Below are positions 17,259 through 25,475 of a DNA stretch of 38,090 nt, piece after piece (the stretch's first letter is position 1; every line of letters begins with the position of its first letter). Origin of the DNA: an uncultured Clostridia bacterium (lineage in GTDB: Bacteria; Bacillota; Clostridia; Oscillospirales; QAMX01). The position numbers and the translations under genes were made by a program. The stretch spans positions 1-38,090 of the forward strand of contig CALWJF010000110.1 in NCBI GenBank assembly GCA_944380935.1, written 5' to 3'. The notes under the pieces are model-generated. The model did no database searches, was not told where the DNA came from, and saw nothing but the letters and a program-made list of their open reading frames with translations.

Positions 17259-17591
17259 ATGGATTATAATAATCCCGGTCACTATCCCCCTAATGGTAAC
17301 GATGTTCCCGGAAAAGGCGCGGCGATAGCCAGCTTGGTTCTCGGCATTATTTCTGTGGTATGCTGGTTTGCAGGCTATTCTTCGCTCATTTCTGTCGTAT
17401 GTGGGATTGTCGGTTTGATTTTGGCTTCCAACGCTAAAAAAATGGGTTTTCTGGGCGGCATACGTACAGCGGGCTTTGTGCTGTCTCTGATCGGCCTGAT
17501 CGGCGGCGCGCTGGTGTTTGTTGCATGTATTGCCTGTATAGGCGCAGTAGGTGCGGCAGGTCTGTTTGATTCTTTTTATTATTTTCCGTAA
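17259..17591 (+). CDS. Small DUF4190-type membrane protein, copy 1
   Basis: The 110-residue protein has a Pro/Asn-rich polar N-terminus (MDYNNPGHYPPNGNDVPGKG) followed by GKGAAIASLVLGIISVV and two to three hydrophobic spans with small-residue packing, as in DUF4190 proteins. No catalytic motif is visible and the function is unknown. The start at 17259 is set by AAAAAGGAGTG; the frame is open farther upstream but without homology. It is one of two tandem paralogues, each with its own promoter and terminator. Confidence 0.8.
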   Translation: MDYNNPGHYPPNGNDVPGKGAAIASLVLGIISVVCWFAGYSSLISVVCGIVGLILASNAKKMGFLGGIRTAGFVLSLIGLIGGALVFVACIACIGAVGAAGLFDSFYYFP

Positions 17592-17616
17592 ATATAGTTG
17601 GCTGGGAAGCAAAAAG

Positions 17617-17643
17617 AACAGAGGGCAAGTCCCCCTGTTTTTT
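17617..17643 (+). terminator. Terminator of DUF4190-type copy 1
   Basis: AACAGAGGG (17617-17625) pairs with CCCCCTGTT with one mismatch, followed by a T run. It is similar to the hairpin at 18182-18208. Confidence 0.7.
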
Positions 17644-17738
17644 GTTGTGTAAGGCTAAATGACCGCTTATATTTGTGATGTATAACAGGGACTGGGAAAC
17701 AGATAAAAACATAGGTTTTCAGGGAAAATCGCAAGGTG

Positions 17739-17767
17739 TTGACAGATATCTGGGCGCATTGTATACT
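17739..17767 (+). promoter_or_regulatory. Promoter of second DUF4190-type gene
   Basis: TTGACA and TATACT with a 17-bp spacer; near copy of the promoter at 17154-17182. Confidence 0.8.
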
Positions 17768-17833
17768 GAATGCAGTGCGAGAACTGCTTTTGTTTTGACA
17801 AACAGGGAAATACGGGAAAAGGAGAGCTTTTTT

Positions 17834-18160
17834 ATGGACCCTAATAACAATTACGGTAATGATCCCCCGAATCGTAACCGTGTTCCGGGAAAGGGCGCGG
17901 CGATAGCCAGCCTGATCCTTGGTATTGTGTCCTTGGTGTTCTGGTTTCTGAGTTATTCTGCGTTTCTCTCCATTGTATGTGGGATGGCTGGCTTGATCCT
18001 GGCCTCCATCGCCAAAAAAAAGGGATTTACGGGAGACATACGGCTGGCAGGTTTTGTACTGTCCCTGCTTGGCCTGGTCGGGGGTGTGCTGGTGTTCATT
18101 GCATGTATTGGCTGCGCAGGTGTATTTTCTTTTGCGCTTGCAACTTTTTATGCCTATTAA
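17834..18160 (+). CDS. Small DUF4190-type membrane protein, copy 2
   Basis: This 108-residue paralogue of the preceding gene shares the polar head (MDPNNNYGNDPPNRNRVPGKG), the GAAIASLILGIVSLVFWF span, the IVCGMAGLILASIAKKKGF loop and the final IACIGCAG span. It differs mainly in the C-terminal ten residues (FALATFYAY instead of LFDSFYYFP). The ribosome binding site is AAAAGGAGAG. Function unknown. The divergence of the two copies suggests an old duplication kept for expression or specialisation. Confidence 0.8.
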   Translation: MDPNNNYGNDPPNRNRVPGKGAAIASLILGIVSLVFWFLSYSAFLSIVCGMAGLILASIAKKKGFTGDIRLAGFVLSLLGLVGGVLVFIACIGCAGVFSFALATFYAY

Positions 18161-18181
18161 AATATTTTGCTGGCAGACAAA

Positions 18182-18208
18182 AACAGACGGCAGGCCCGCC
18201 TGTTTTTT
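18182..18208 (+). terminator. Terminator of DUF4190-type copy 2
   Basis: AACAGACGG (18182-18190) and CCGCCTGTT (18196-18204) form a stem with one mismatch, then six T. Confidence 0.7.
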
Positions 18209-18224
18209 ACTGTGAGGATAATAT

Positions 18225-19019
18225 ATGTTCCCTTATATTCATTTGTTTGGCAAAAATATCCCCATGTACAGCTTAATGGCGTTTACAGGGCTTCTATTCG
18301 CTGTGGGTTATATTCTATTGCGCTATAAGAAGTCGGGGTTGTCGCGGGACGACAGCTTTTTTGCATTTATTTATGGTGCGGCGGGAGCGCTTGCAGGGGC
18401 AAAGCTTTTGTCCATCTTTACAATGCTTCCGCAGATCATACGCAATCTTGACCTGTTGCAAACCGATCCGGAACTTTTCTTTCAGGTGTTTCTTTACGCC
18501 GGTTTTGTATTCTATGGCGGGCTTTATGGTGCACTGCTGGGCGTATGGATTTATGCCCGGCATTGGAAACTTGCGTTTTTTGATTTTATGGACCCGCTTT
18601 TGCCAACAGTCCCGATCATTCATGCCTGGGGAAGGATTGGCTGCTTTTTCATGGGGTGCTGTTATGGGATCCCGGTGGACGCGCCGTGGGGCGTCTATTT
18701 TGCACGTTCGGAAATTGCGCCGACGGACGTAGCGCTGCTTCCTGTCCAACTGTATGAGAGCGCAGGTGTATTTGTGTTGGCAGCAGTTTTGATTGTCTTA
18801 CAGTATCGGCATATACAAAAGCGGATGCAGCTTGCTGTATATCTGCTTGGATATGGGGTTATGCGGTTTGTATTGGAATTTTTCCGCTATGATGCGTACC
18901 GCGGGTTTATTGGTCTGTTGTCCATATCACAGGTGATCTCCGTCTTGACGGTGATCTGGGGTATGGCGTTGCTTATAGGACAGGGATTGCATGTAGGCCG
19001 TGCCGAAATCAGAGAATAA
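18225..19019 (+). CDS. lgt: Prolipoprotein diacylglyceryl transferase family protein (Lgt), divergent
   Basis: This 264-residue membrane protein is of the Lgt family, which transfers diacylglycerol from phosphatidylglycerol to the lipobox Cys of prolipoproteins. Several spans flank the signature HAWGRIGCFFMGCCYGIP; the Arg is conserved, but the usual GNFxNxE-type continuation is replaced by a Cys-rich CFFMGCCYG. PVQLYES and the late RFVLEFFRYD arginines are kept. Lgt-like proteins with this Cys-rich signature are common in Clostridia. Whether this is the housekeeping Lgt or a paralogue cannot be decided from this window. It starts 17 bp after a terminator, with a GTGAGGATAATAT ribosome binding site region. 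Confidence 0.8.
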   Translation: MFPYIHLFGKNIPMYSLMAFTGLLFAVGYILLRYKKSGLSRDDSFFAFIYGAAGALAGAKLLSIFTMLPQIIRNLDLLQTDPELFFQVFLYAGFVFYGGLYGALLGVWIYARHWKLAFFDFMDPLLPTVPIIHAWGRIGCFFMGCCYGIPVDAPWGVYFARSEIAPTDVALLPVQLYESAGVFVLAAVLIVLQYRHIQKRMQLAVYLLGYGVMRFVLEFFRYDAYRGFIGLLSISQVISVLTVIWGMALLIGQGLHVGRAEIRE

Positions 19020-19082
19020 GGAGACGCCTGCTGGGAGCTGCTGATTTTGTAGAACAATAAATAAGTAAAGGGAAATTTGTAT

Positions 19083-19709
19083 ATGAAAAAAGCCATTGTA
19101 TTTGATCTGGATGGGACCCTTTGGGATTCGACCAATACGGTGCTTCCGGTTTGGAACGCGGCGTTTGAACGCGCCGGTGCACGTAGAATTACCCATGCAC
19201 AATTATGTTCCTATATGGGAAAAACGATGGAGCAAATCGGGGAGCTCGTGATGCCGGAGCTGCCCCCTGAACAGCGCAGGATGGTGATGCAGCAATGTTT
19301 TCGTGGGGAACAGCCGGTTTTGCGCGCGCAAGGTGCGCGGCTGTACCCGCATTTAGAGGAGGTCCTTTCCAGTCTTTCAGTAAAGTATCTGTTGGCGATT
19401 GTCAGCAATTGCCAGGATGGTTATATCGAAGCCTTTTTGGAACATTATGGTTTTGGACGCTATATTTCTGATTATGAATGTGCAAAGACAGGAAAGACCA
19501 AAGGTGAGAATATTGCGCTGGTTTTGCACCGCAATGAAATCGAAAAAGCGGTTTATGTTGGTGATACGCAGACAGATCGGGATGCTGCCGCTGCGGCGGG
19601 GATCCCGTTCATCTGGGCACGGTATGGTTTTGGTTCGATTCATGCGCAGGTACCGGGAATTGATGCGCTGATGCAATTGCCCAAGGCGGCGGAATGTTTG
19701 CTGATATAG
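19083..19709 (+). CDS. HAD-family hydrolase, phosphoglycolate phosphatase-like
   Basis: The 208-residue haloacid dehalogenase superfamily phosphatase has motif I IVFDLDGTLWDST at the N-terminus with both catalytic Asp residues. A helical cap domain follows (about residues 16-85). Motif II is IVSNC, the motif III Lys is in the TGKTKGEN region, and motif IV is VYVGDTQTDRDAAAAAG. The GIPFIWARYGFG end is typical of the Gph/PGP-like group; the physiological substrate is not evident. The ATG at 19083 is preferred over a TTG two codons upstream because of AAAGGGAAA spacing. Confidence 0.85.
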   Translation: MKKAIVFDLDGTLWDSTNTVLPVWNAAFERAGARRITHAQLCSYMGKTMEQIGELVMPELPPEQRRMVMQQCFRGEQPVLRAQGARLYPHLEEVLSSLSVKYLLAIVSNCQDGYIEAFLEHYGFGRYISDYECAKTGKTKGENIALVLHRNEIEKAVYVGDTQTDRDAAAAAGIPFIWARYGFGSIHAQVPGIDALMQLPKAAECLLI

Positions 19710-19748
19710 AAAAGCAGCCGAAAGTTTAGGCTTTCGGCTGCTTTTTTG
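19710..19748. terminator. Bidirectional terminator between HAD and flavoredoxin-like genes
   Basis: A long perfect stem (arms 19711-19724 and 19731-19744, AAAGCAGCCGAAAG / CTTTCGGCTGCTTT) has T runs on both strands. The minus-strand gene ends inside it at 19726. Confidence 0.85.
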
Positions 19749-20427
19749 CAATTTTTTTTACAGATGTGTTTTTTGACCCGGTTTTGGGATTCCTCTTGGA
19801 ATGCCCATATCCGCTTTTGGAATCTGAACGGTTGCGGGAAGCTTGGGTAGTTGGGTGTGTATAATAAGGCTTTTTGCGTACACTGAAGCCAAAAGTCCCC
19901 AACTTTTCGCCTAAGGAAAAATATTCCCCATGTGCGTAAGCGAGCAATTGTGCACGGTCCAAATGCAGTTTACCGGAATGGTCGATCAGACTCTTGTCGA
20001 CATCTACCGCCACAATATCCGCTAAAAACATGCTGTGTGAGCCAAGATCAATCTGCTCAAAGATACGGCACTCCAGAGAAAGCGGGCTTTGCGCCAGCAG
20101 CGGGCACTTTAGTTTGGACGCAGGAAGCGGAGTGAGGCCAGTTGCGGCAAATTTGTCAATCTGCCGCCCGCTGCGCACACCGCAGAAATCAACGGCGCGT
20201 ACGAGAGCCGTTGTAGAAAGATTAATGACAAATTCGCCAGAATCCCGAATCTTTGTATAGGAATACCGCTCAGGCCGGATGGAAATATAGGTTTTTGGAG
20301 GAATGGTGTTGATGATGCCGGTCCAGCCCACGGTTAGAATATTGGGATTCTCCATGGTGCCGCAGGTGACCAGCACCGGGGGTACCGGAGCGAGCAGCGC
20401 ACCGCCGCTCCAATTTTGTTTTTCCAT
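19726..20427 (-). CDS. Flavoredoxin-like flavin reductase with basic C-terminal tail
   Basis: The 233-residue FMN-binding split-barrel protein opens with LLAPVPPVLVTCGTMENPNILTVGWTG and has the GEFVINLS strand and FCGVRSGRQIDKFAATGL segment, typical of the flavoredoxin/flavin reductase family. It is a cytoplasmic electron carrier or reductase; the partner is unknown. After about residue 186 the family fold ends and a 45-residue tail rich in Lys, Arg, Ser and Thr follows (NRSDSKSGYGHSKRNPKTGS..., ending KKIAKKQPKA). The last codons are encoded by the terminator stem. The ribosome binding site is AAAAGGAGCTGGAAAT. Confidence 0.8.
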   Translation of the reverse strand: MEKQNWSGGALLAPVPPVLVTCGTMENPNILTVGWTGIINTIPPKTYISIRPERYSYTKIRDSGEFVINLSTTALVRAVDFCGVRSGRQIDKFAATGLTPLPASKLKCPLLAQSPLSLECRIFEQIDLGSHSMFLADIVAVDVDKSLIDHSGKLHLDRAQLLAYAHGEYFSLGEKLGTFGFSVRKKPYYTHPTTQASRNRSDSKSGYGHSKRNPKTGSKNTSVKKIAKKQPKA

Positions 20428-20474
20428 ATTTCCAGCTCCTTTTGCTTTTTACCACTGTTTTGGCTTTGGTGCAA

Positions 20475-20488
20475 ATACATTTATGTAT
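20475..20488. promoter_or_regulatory. Palindrome ahead of the flavoredoxin-like gene
   Basis: ATACAT-TT-ATGTAT lies 48 bp upstream of the start codon at 20427. It could be a regulator site; no clear promoter was resolved around it. Confidence 0.3.
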
Positions 20489-20645
20489 AAAAACAATGCG
20501 TACCGGAAAGGGCAAATAATTTTAAGGCGGCTTCAATCCTATTTTCCAAGGAACAGGGCAACTGTGTATTTACTGCGCTTTTCGAAAGGCGCTGTAAGCA
20601 GAATGCATAAAACCCCGGGAGGGAATGAAAAAACGGTTCGTCACA

Positions 20646-20676
20646 GAATCCGTCTCCGTTATACGGAAACGGATTC
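20646..20676 (-). terminator. Inverted repeat after the ABC exporter gene
   Basis: Arms around GAATCCGTCTCCG and CGGAAACGGATTC, nearly perfect, 18 bp beyond the ABC gene stop. On the minus strand a T6 run occurs only about 12 nt after the stem, so termination is plausible but not textbook. Confidence 0.45.
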
Positions 20677-20693
20677 TATTGCGGTGAAGTTTC

Positions 20694-22436
20694 TCAGGCG
20701 TCTTTTTCCAGGTTGCTCTGTATCCGGTTCATCCGGGCATATAATCCGTTATTGCGAAGCAGCTCGTCATGGCTTCCTGCTTCGCGAATCTCCCCATCTT
20801 CTAAAACGAGGATCAGATCTGCACTGCGGATGGTGGAGAGCCTGTGAGCAATGGCGATAATGGTCCGTTTTCCTGCAATGGCGGATATGGCCTTCTGGAT
20901 CTGCCGTTCTGTTTCGACGTCCACAGAAGCGGTAGCCTCGTCCAGAATTATAATAGGGGAGCGGCGCAGGATGGCCCGGGCAATGGCGACTCTCTGCTTC
21001 TGCCCGCCGGAAAGGCGCAGTCCCCTTTCTCCCACTTGTGTCTTATATCCATCCGGCATCTGTATAATATCCTCATGGATATCCGCAGCCTTGGCGGCTT
21101 CCTGGATTTCTTCGAATGTGGCGTCAGGCCGGGCATAGCCGATGTTTTCTTCAATCGTCCCGTTAAATAGGAAAGTGTCCTGTAATACGGGGGAAATATT
21201 GCGCCTTAGGCTCTCTACGGTGACATCCCGTATGTCTTGACCGTCGATTCGGATGCAGCCGGAATCCGGTTCATAAAATCGGGAGATAAGCTGGGTTAGG
21301 GTTGTTTTTCCCACACCCGTAGGGCCGGCCAGTGCAACCATCATACCTGGTTTGCAGGAGAAACTGATATTTTTTAAAACAGGCGTTTCTTTGTCATAAG
21401 AAAAGCTCACATTTTCAAAAGAAATTGCTCCTTTTACCTGTTGCAGCTCCTTCGCACCCTTTTTATTCTGTATTTTGGAAGGTGTGTCTAAAATGAGCAT
21501 GACCCGTTCCGCTCCGGCCATGGACTGCTGCATGTTTTCCAGAAGAGTAGCCAGGCTGGAAACAGGAGCGTAAAAAAGGCTTAAGTATAGCATGAAGGCG
21601 ACAATGTCTTCCACGGAAAGATTCCCCTGAAAAGCCAGGAACCCGCCGAAAGCCACCACGAGTATGGTTCCGATAGAGGACAGGAACTCTACGGAAGGAT
21701 GAAAAATCGCGCTGATCTTCAAAGCTTTCAGCATGGCTTTTACGTGGTCGAAATTTTTTTCGTCCACTCGGCCGGTCTCGTATTCCTCCTGGCCGAAGGA
21801 TTGGATCTCATGAATACCGGAAAGGTTATCCTGCAGCTTCCCGTTGAGCTCTCCCATCTTCTTTTGGGAAATCCGGAAAAAGGGCCGAACCTTTTTTGCA
21901 AAGATCACGCCGGATACCAGGATCAGGGGGATGGGGAAGCAGGTAATGAGCGCCAGCTTCCAGTTGATCGTTAACAGGATCAGCAGGACTCCGCCGAAGG
22001 TAACAAAATTGGTCATGATTTCAGGGATAATATGGGCGTAGAGGAGCTCAAAATCCCGGGTATCGTTAACGACCCGGCTCATGAGATCGCCCGTCTGCTT
22101 ATCGTGGAAAAACCCGAGATCCAGCCGTTCCAGCTTGTCATATATTTTCGTACGCAAATCCCCCACCAGATACCATGCGGCTTTGTGCGCAAGGTAATTG
22201 CTCAGGAATCGAAAGACCACCCGAAGTAGATAGAGAAATATCAACGCGGTCGTCAACCAGCCTATGATTCCCAAAGAGGATCTGTCCATTCCTCTTTCTA
22301 CAATACCCGTCATAGCAGAAAGCGCCCGAGGTGCTGCCAGGTTCACGATTGTAAGCCCCAGGGTAGATAGAATGGCTACCACATACAGATTTTTATAGCG
22401 GACCGCTTCCCGACTCAGTCTCCATAAAAGTTTCAT
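20694..22436 (-). CDS. Half-size ABC exporter (fused membrane and ATPase domains)
   Basis: 580 residues. The N-terminal ABC type-1 exporter domain has six spans (about residues 15-310). The nucleotide-binding domain follows, with Walker A GPTGVGKTT (about 370), Q-loop SPVLQDTFLFNG, signature LSGGQKQRVAIA, Walker B IIILDEATASVD and H-loop IAHRLS. It works as a dimer to export lipids, drugs or peptides; the substrate cannot be assigned. GGGAGGAACAAAA precedes the ATG and a promoter lies at 22491-22519. No second half-transporter is adjacent, so it may be a homodimer. The divergent neighbour is the beta-xylosidase gene, but a functional link is not evident. Confidence 0.93.
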   Translation of the reverse strand: MKLLWRLSREAVRYKNLYVVAILSTLGLTIVNLAAPRALSAMTGIVERGMDRSSLGIIGWLTTALIFLYLLRVVFRFLSNYLAHKAAWYLVGDLRTKIYDKLERLDLGFFHDKQTGDLMSRVVNDTRDFELLYAHIIPEIMTNFVTFGGVLLILLTINWKLALITCFPIPLILVSGVIFAKKVRPFFRISQKKMGELNGKLQDNLSGIHEIQSFGQEEYETGRVDEKNFDHVKAMLKALKISAIFHPSVEFLSSIGTILVVAFGGFLAFQGNLSVEDIVAFMLYLSLFYAPVSSLATLLENMQQSMAGAERVMLILDTPSKIQNKKGAKELQQVKGAISFENVSFSYDKETPVLKNISFSCKPGMMVALAGPTGVGKTTLTQLISRFYEPDSGCIRIDGQDIRDVTVESLRRNISPVLQDTFLFNGTIEENIGYARPDATFEEIQEAAKAADIHEDIIQMPDGYKTQVGERGLRLSGGQKQRVAIARAILRRSPIIILDEATASVDVETERQIQKAISAIAGKRTIIAIAHRLSTIRSADLILVLEDGEIREAGSHDELLRNNGLYARMNRIQSNLEKDA

Positions 22437-22490
22437 TTTTGTTCCTCCCTTTTTCCAGATCTGCTTTCTGAAGAGTTTTCTTTCTGGTTC

Positions 22491-22519
22491 AGTATAACAT
22501 ATGTTTTTCCATCAAACAA
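22491..22519 (-). promoter_or_regulatory. Promoter of ABC exporter gene
   Basis: On the minus strand, TTGTTT (22519-22514), 17-bp spacer, TATACT (22496-22491). Confidence 0.6.
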
Positions 22520-22653
22520 TCCGCGTGAGACGGCAAAGACAACTTTAAGTAAAAGATAGGGTACCCTCTCATTTTTGCCGCCGAATTTTGAAAACGAAGG
22601 GCAGGATGCGTTTTGTTTTCGTAAGTAAGAGTGATTTTTTATCGTGTGCTACC

Positions 22654-22682
22654 TTGACATGTCTTGTTCTGTGCTATATTAT
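22654..22682 (+). promoter_or_regulatory. Promoter of the beta-xylosidase gene
   Basis: TTGACA and TATTAT with a 17-bp spacer, 60 bp ahead of the start codon. No obvious operator or cre-like box was recognised. Confidence 0.75.
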
Positions 22683-22741
22683 GGCTGTAAGGAAGTATGG
22701 TTATTTTGTTAAAAACTTTAAATGGGAGAGGGGATTTTATT

Positions 22742-24727
22742 ATGAAAATTTATGTAGATGCCAATACGTTTCGGGACGGTATCGGCACACAAGAAAGACC
22801 TTTCAAACGTATTAATGATGCTGCCCGGATAGCCAAACCTGGCGACGAAGTGCTGGTGGCTCCCGGCGTTTACCGGGAATATGTGGATCCGGTTTTTGCC
22901 GGAACAGAAGAGGCTCGAATTACCTATCGGAGCATAGAGCCTCTTGGAGCTGTTATCACTGGCGCGGAAGTGGTAAAAGGCTGGGAACCCTATGAGGGAA
23001 ATGTATGGATGTGTCGTGTTGCTAACGGTATTTTTGGCGACTATAATCCTTATACGACCTATGTGTACGGAGATTGGTATTTTGCCGGACGCAGTAAACA
23101 TACTGGCTGTGTGTATCTGAATGATAAGGCTCTGTATGAAGCCGGAAGTCTGGAAGAATGCATCAAGGGCGAAGTATATAAATGTTCCTGGGAACCGGAA
23201 GCCAGCAGATATAAATGGTATGCGCAGCAGGATGGCGATACCACTGTAATCTACGGCAATTTCCAGGGAAAAAACCCCAACGAGGAAAATGTGGAGATCA
23301 ATGTGCGCCGGGAATGCTTTATGCCCTCCAAAACAGGTGTGAGTTATATCACCGTATCGGGTTTCAATATCAACAAGGCGGCTACCACCTGGGCGCCTCC
23401 TGCAGCATATCAGGACGGTATGATCGGGCCCCACTGGTCCAAGGGCTGGATTATTGAAGACTGTGAGATCAGCAATTCAAAGTGCGCGGGTATTTCTCTG
23501 GGGAAATACTTAGACCCCGACAACGATCATTATTTTACCTATAAGCATGTAAAATCCCCCACCCAGATGGAGCGGGATGCAGTTTGCCGCGGCCAGTATC
23601 ATGGCTGGCTGAAGGAGAATATAGGCAGTCATATTGTGCGCCGCTGCAATATTCACAATTGCGAGCAGGGCGGCATTATCGGCCGTATGGGAGCTGTGTT
23701 CTCTATTATAGAAGATAATCATATTCATCATATCAATAATATGATGGAGCTGGGCGGCGCGGAGATTGCCGGTATCAAGCTTCATGCTGCCATTGATGTG
23801 ACGTTCCGCCGCAACTGGATTCATGACTGTACCATGGGAATCTGGTGTGACTGGGAAGCCCAGGGCACCCGCATTACCCAAAACATTCTTTATAACAATC
23901 AGAAACCGAATTTTGCTGAGCGCCTGAAAGGCGGCATGATGAGCCAGGATATTTTTGTGGAAGTCAGCCATGGACCTACGCTTATTGATAATAATATTTT
24001 GCTTTCCGATGCGACATTGCGTTTTGCCACCCAAGGTGTGGCTATGGTCCATAATCTGATCTGCGGCGCTCTTACCTGTGTAGGCGGCGGTACCTATCCT
24101 CGCTATACGCCCTACCATATTCCCCATCGCACTGAGGTTATGGGTTTTATGACTTTCCTCCATGGGGATGATCGGTTCTACAATAACATTTTTGTGCAGA
24201 AATGGCCTGCTGCCCCGATTATCACCCCTCATGACAGCGATGACGGCCGCGACGAGGAGAATCGGGAAGTAGGCACCCATGTTTGGGACGAATATCCCAC
24301 TTATGAGGAGTGGATCGCTCAGTTTGACATGGATTCCGAGACGCCCAATATGGGAAAACTGGCGCCTGCGCATAATTCTCATCTGCCGGTATGGTCGAAA
24401 GGCAACGTGTATTTCAATGGCGCCAAGGCCTGGAAGCATGAGGAAAATGGCCTGGTGGACAACGAGCATACCGTCACTGTAGAACTGGTAGAACAAGATG
24501 GAAAACCGGTGCTTTCTACCAATGTATACAATTTCCTGGAGGACTTCCGGGATGAGATGGTATATACAGGGACTTTGGGTATGGCCTTTGAACCGGAGCA
24601 GCGCTTTGAGAATCCCGACGGTACCCCCATCACTTTTGACCGTGATTACTTTGGTGAACACCGCGGTATGGATGTGCTGCCCGGCCCCTTTGCCACCAAA
24701 GAAGATGCCGGTAAAAAACTTTGGTGA
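22742..24727 (+). CDS. Beta-xylosidase, glycoside hydrolase family 120 (beta-helix)
   Basis: The 661-residue right-handed parallel beta-helix protein resembles XylC of Thermoanaerobacterium saccharolyticum along its whole length. It opens KIYVDANTFRDGIGTQERPF and shares WSKGWIIED (232-240), GSHIVRRCNIHNCEQGGIIG, EIAGIKLHAAIDV (341-353), CDWEAQGTR (369-377) and DIFVEVSHGP (403-412). By comparison, Asp370 is the likely nucleophile and Glu407 the acid/base. There is no signal peptide, so it acts in the cytoplasm on imported xylo-oligosaccharides. About 10 residues between the catalytic segments (LKGGMMSQ region) are extra relative to XylC as remembered. The ATG at 22742 is preceded by GAGAGGGG; it has its own promoter. 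GH120 activity is inferred from family resemblance. Confidence 0.85.
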   Translation: MKIYVDANTFRDGIGTQERPFKRINDAARIAKPGDEVLVAPGVYREYVDPVFAGTEEARITYRSIEPLGAVITGAEVVKGWEPYEGNVWMCRVANGIFGDYNPYTTYVYGDWYFAGRSKHTGCVYLNDKALYEAGSLEECIKGEVYKCSWEPEASRYKWYAQQDGDTTVIYGNFQGKNPNEENVEINVRRECFMPSKTGVSYITVSGFNINKAATTWAPPAAYQDGMIGPHWSKGWIIEDCEISNSKCAGISLGKYLDPDNDHYFTYKHVKSPTQMERDAVCRGQYHGWLKENIGSHIVRRCNIHNCEQGGIIGRMGAVFSIIEDNHIHHINNMMELGGAEIAGIKLHAAIDVTFRRNWIHDCTMGIWCDWEAQGTRITQNILYNNQKPNFAERLKGGMMSQDIFVEVSHGPTLIDNNILLSDATLRFATQGVAMVHNLICGALTCVGGGTYPRYTPYHIPHRTEVMGFMTFLHGDDRFYNNIFVQKWPAAPIITPHDSDDGRDEENREVGTHVWDEYPTYEEWIAQFDMDSETPNMGKLAPAHNSHLPVWSKGNVYFNGAKAWKHEENGLVDNEHTVTVELVEQDGKPVLSTNVYNFLEDFRDEMVYTGTLGMAFEPEQRFENPDGTPITFDRDYFGEHRGMDVLPGPFATKEDAGKKLW

Positions 24728-24991
24728 AAAGAGCTTCCCTCAAAACGGTTGAGGCCATTTGCTTAAGAAGACGGGTACCATGAAACTGCGAATTGTACCC
24801 GTGCAGACCGTACTGCCATAGGACGTGGAATAGGAGCTTGGCACGTGGCTCTGATTACCCGTTAAGAGGAAGACGGACTAAAGAGATGGATTTATATACT
24901 CCTGGAATATGCGCAGCTGGTGCCCAGCAGCGAATGCAGACAATATGTCCGTGTACGCCGAAGAAGGATTGGATGAATTAACAAAATGGAT
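24728..24991. other. Gene-free stretch after the beta-xylosidase gene
   Basis: No convincing gene is seen. Short overlapping frames near 24885-24980 (one reading MDLYTPGICAAGAQQRMQ, another MSVYAEEGLDELTKWIEHS) look protein-like but are tiny and out of register with each other. They may be the decayed end of an old gene. Confidence 0.3.
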
Positions 24992-25036
24992 AGAGCACAG
25001 CCCGCCGGTCAGATGATCGGTGAGCTGTGCTCTTTT
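24992..25036. terminator. Terminator hairpin between xylosidase region and kinase operon
   Basis: GAGCACAGC (24993-25001) pairs with GCTGTGCTC (25024-25032), then TTTTG on the plus strand. The inner CCGGTC/GATCGG part also pairs. On the minus strand it may end the kinase operon, with a weaker T run. Confidence 0.65.
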
Positions 25037-25126
25037 GTTCGAATATAGACTTTTTTGTATCAATTCAAAAATGAAGCTTACAAAAAATTTGGAGTGGACT
25101 CCTATTGCCCATGGTTTGCTGATTTG

Positions 25127-25450
25127 CTAAGTTTTCTTATCTTCTAATGCCTGCACTTCCTCGATATGCTGCAATACACTATCCAGAAGATAGTGTATTG
25201 CCAATTGCTTTTCTTCTTCCGCCAGCAGCTCCATCGTTTGAAGCAGCGAAATATGCAGAATCGATGTTTCCGAAGTTAACTCCGTTACAGCAAAAGCGTA
25301 TTCGCTGGTTTTTCCCAGCACATTTACCTTTGCCTTGATATCACCAGCCATGGCCCTTTCGTATTCACCGCCCATTTTGTCAATGATGTCAAACACAGCG
25401 AATATGACCATTCGGCGGGAACAATTTAAATTTTCCTTTAATCCTGGCAT
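25127..25450 (-). CDS. Unknown 107-residue protein, last gene of the kinase operon
   Basis: No family recognised. The protein is soluble, with no signal or membrane span. It starts MPGLKENLNCSRRMVIFAVFD, has a central strand-rich part (about 45-65: KVNVLGKTSEYAFAVTELTSET) and ends in an acidic helical segment (LLAEEEKQLAIHYLLDSVLQHIEEVQAL). The ATG at 25450 is chosen for AAGGAGAACAAAA just upstream; seven more residues are possible from a weaker upstream start. It starts 25 bp after the second kinase gene stops, so it belongs to the same transcript. By context it may be a cytosolic partner, regulator or substrate of the kinases. Confidence 0.7.
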   Translation of the reverse strand: MPGLKENLNCSRRMVIFAVFDIIDKMGGEYERAMAGDIKAKVNVLGKTSEYAFAVTELTSETSILHISLLQTMELLAEEEKQLAIHYLLDSVLQHIEEVQALEDKKT

Positions 25451-25475
25451 TTTTGTTCTCCTTGCTTCCAAAAAT

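Noticed and set aside
23510-24661. 383-codon open frame antisense to the xylosidase gene
   Set aside because: No homology pattern; the plus strand encodes a clear GH120-type protein throughout.
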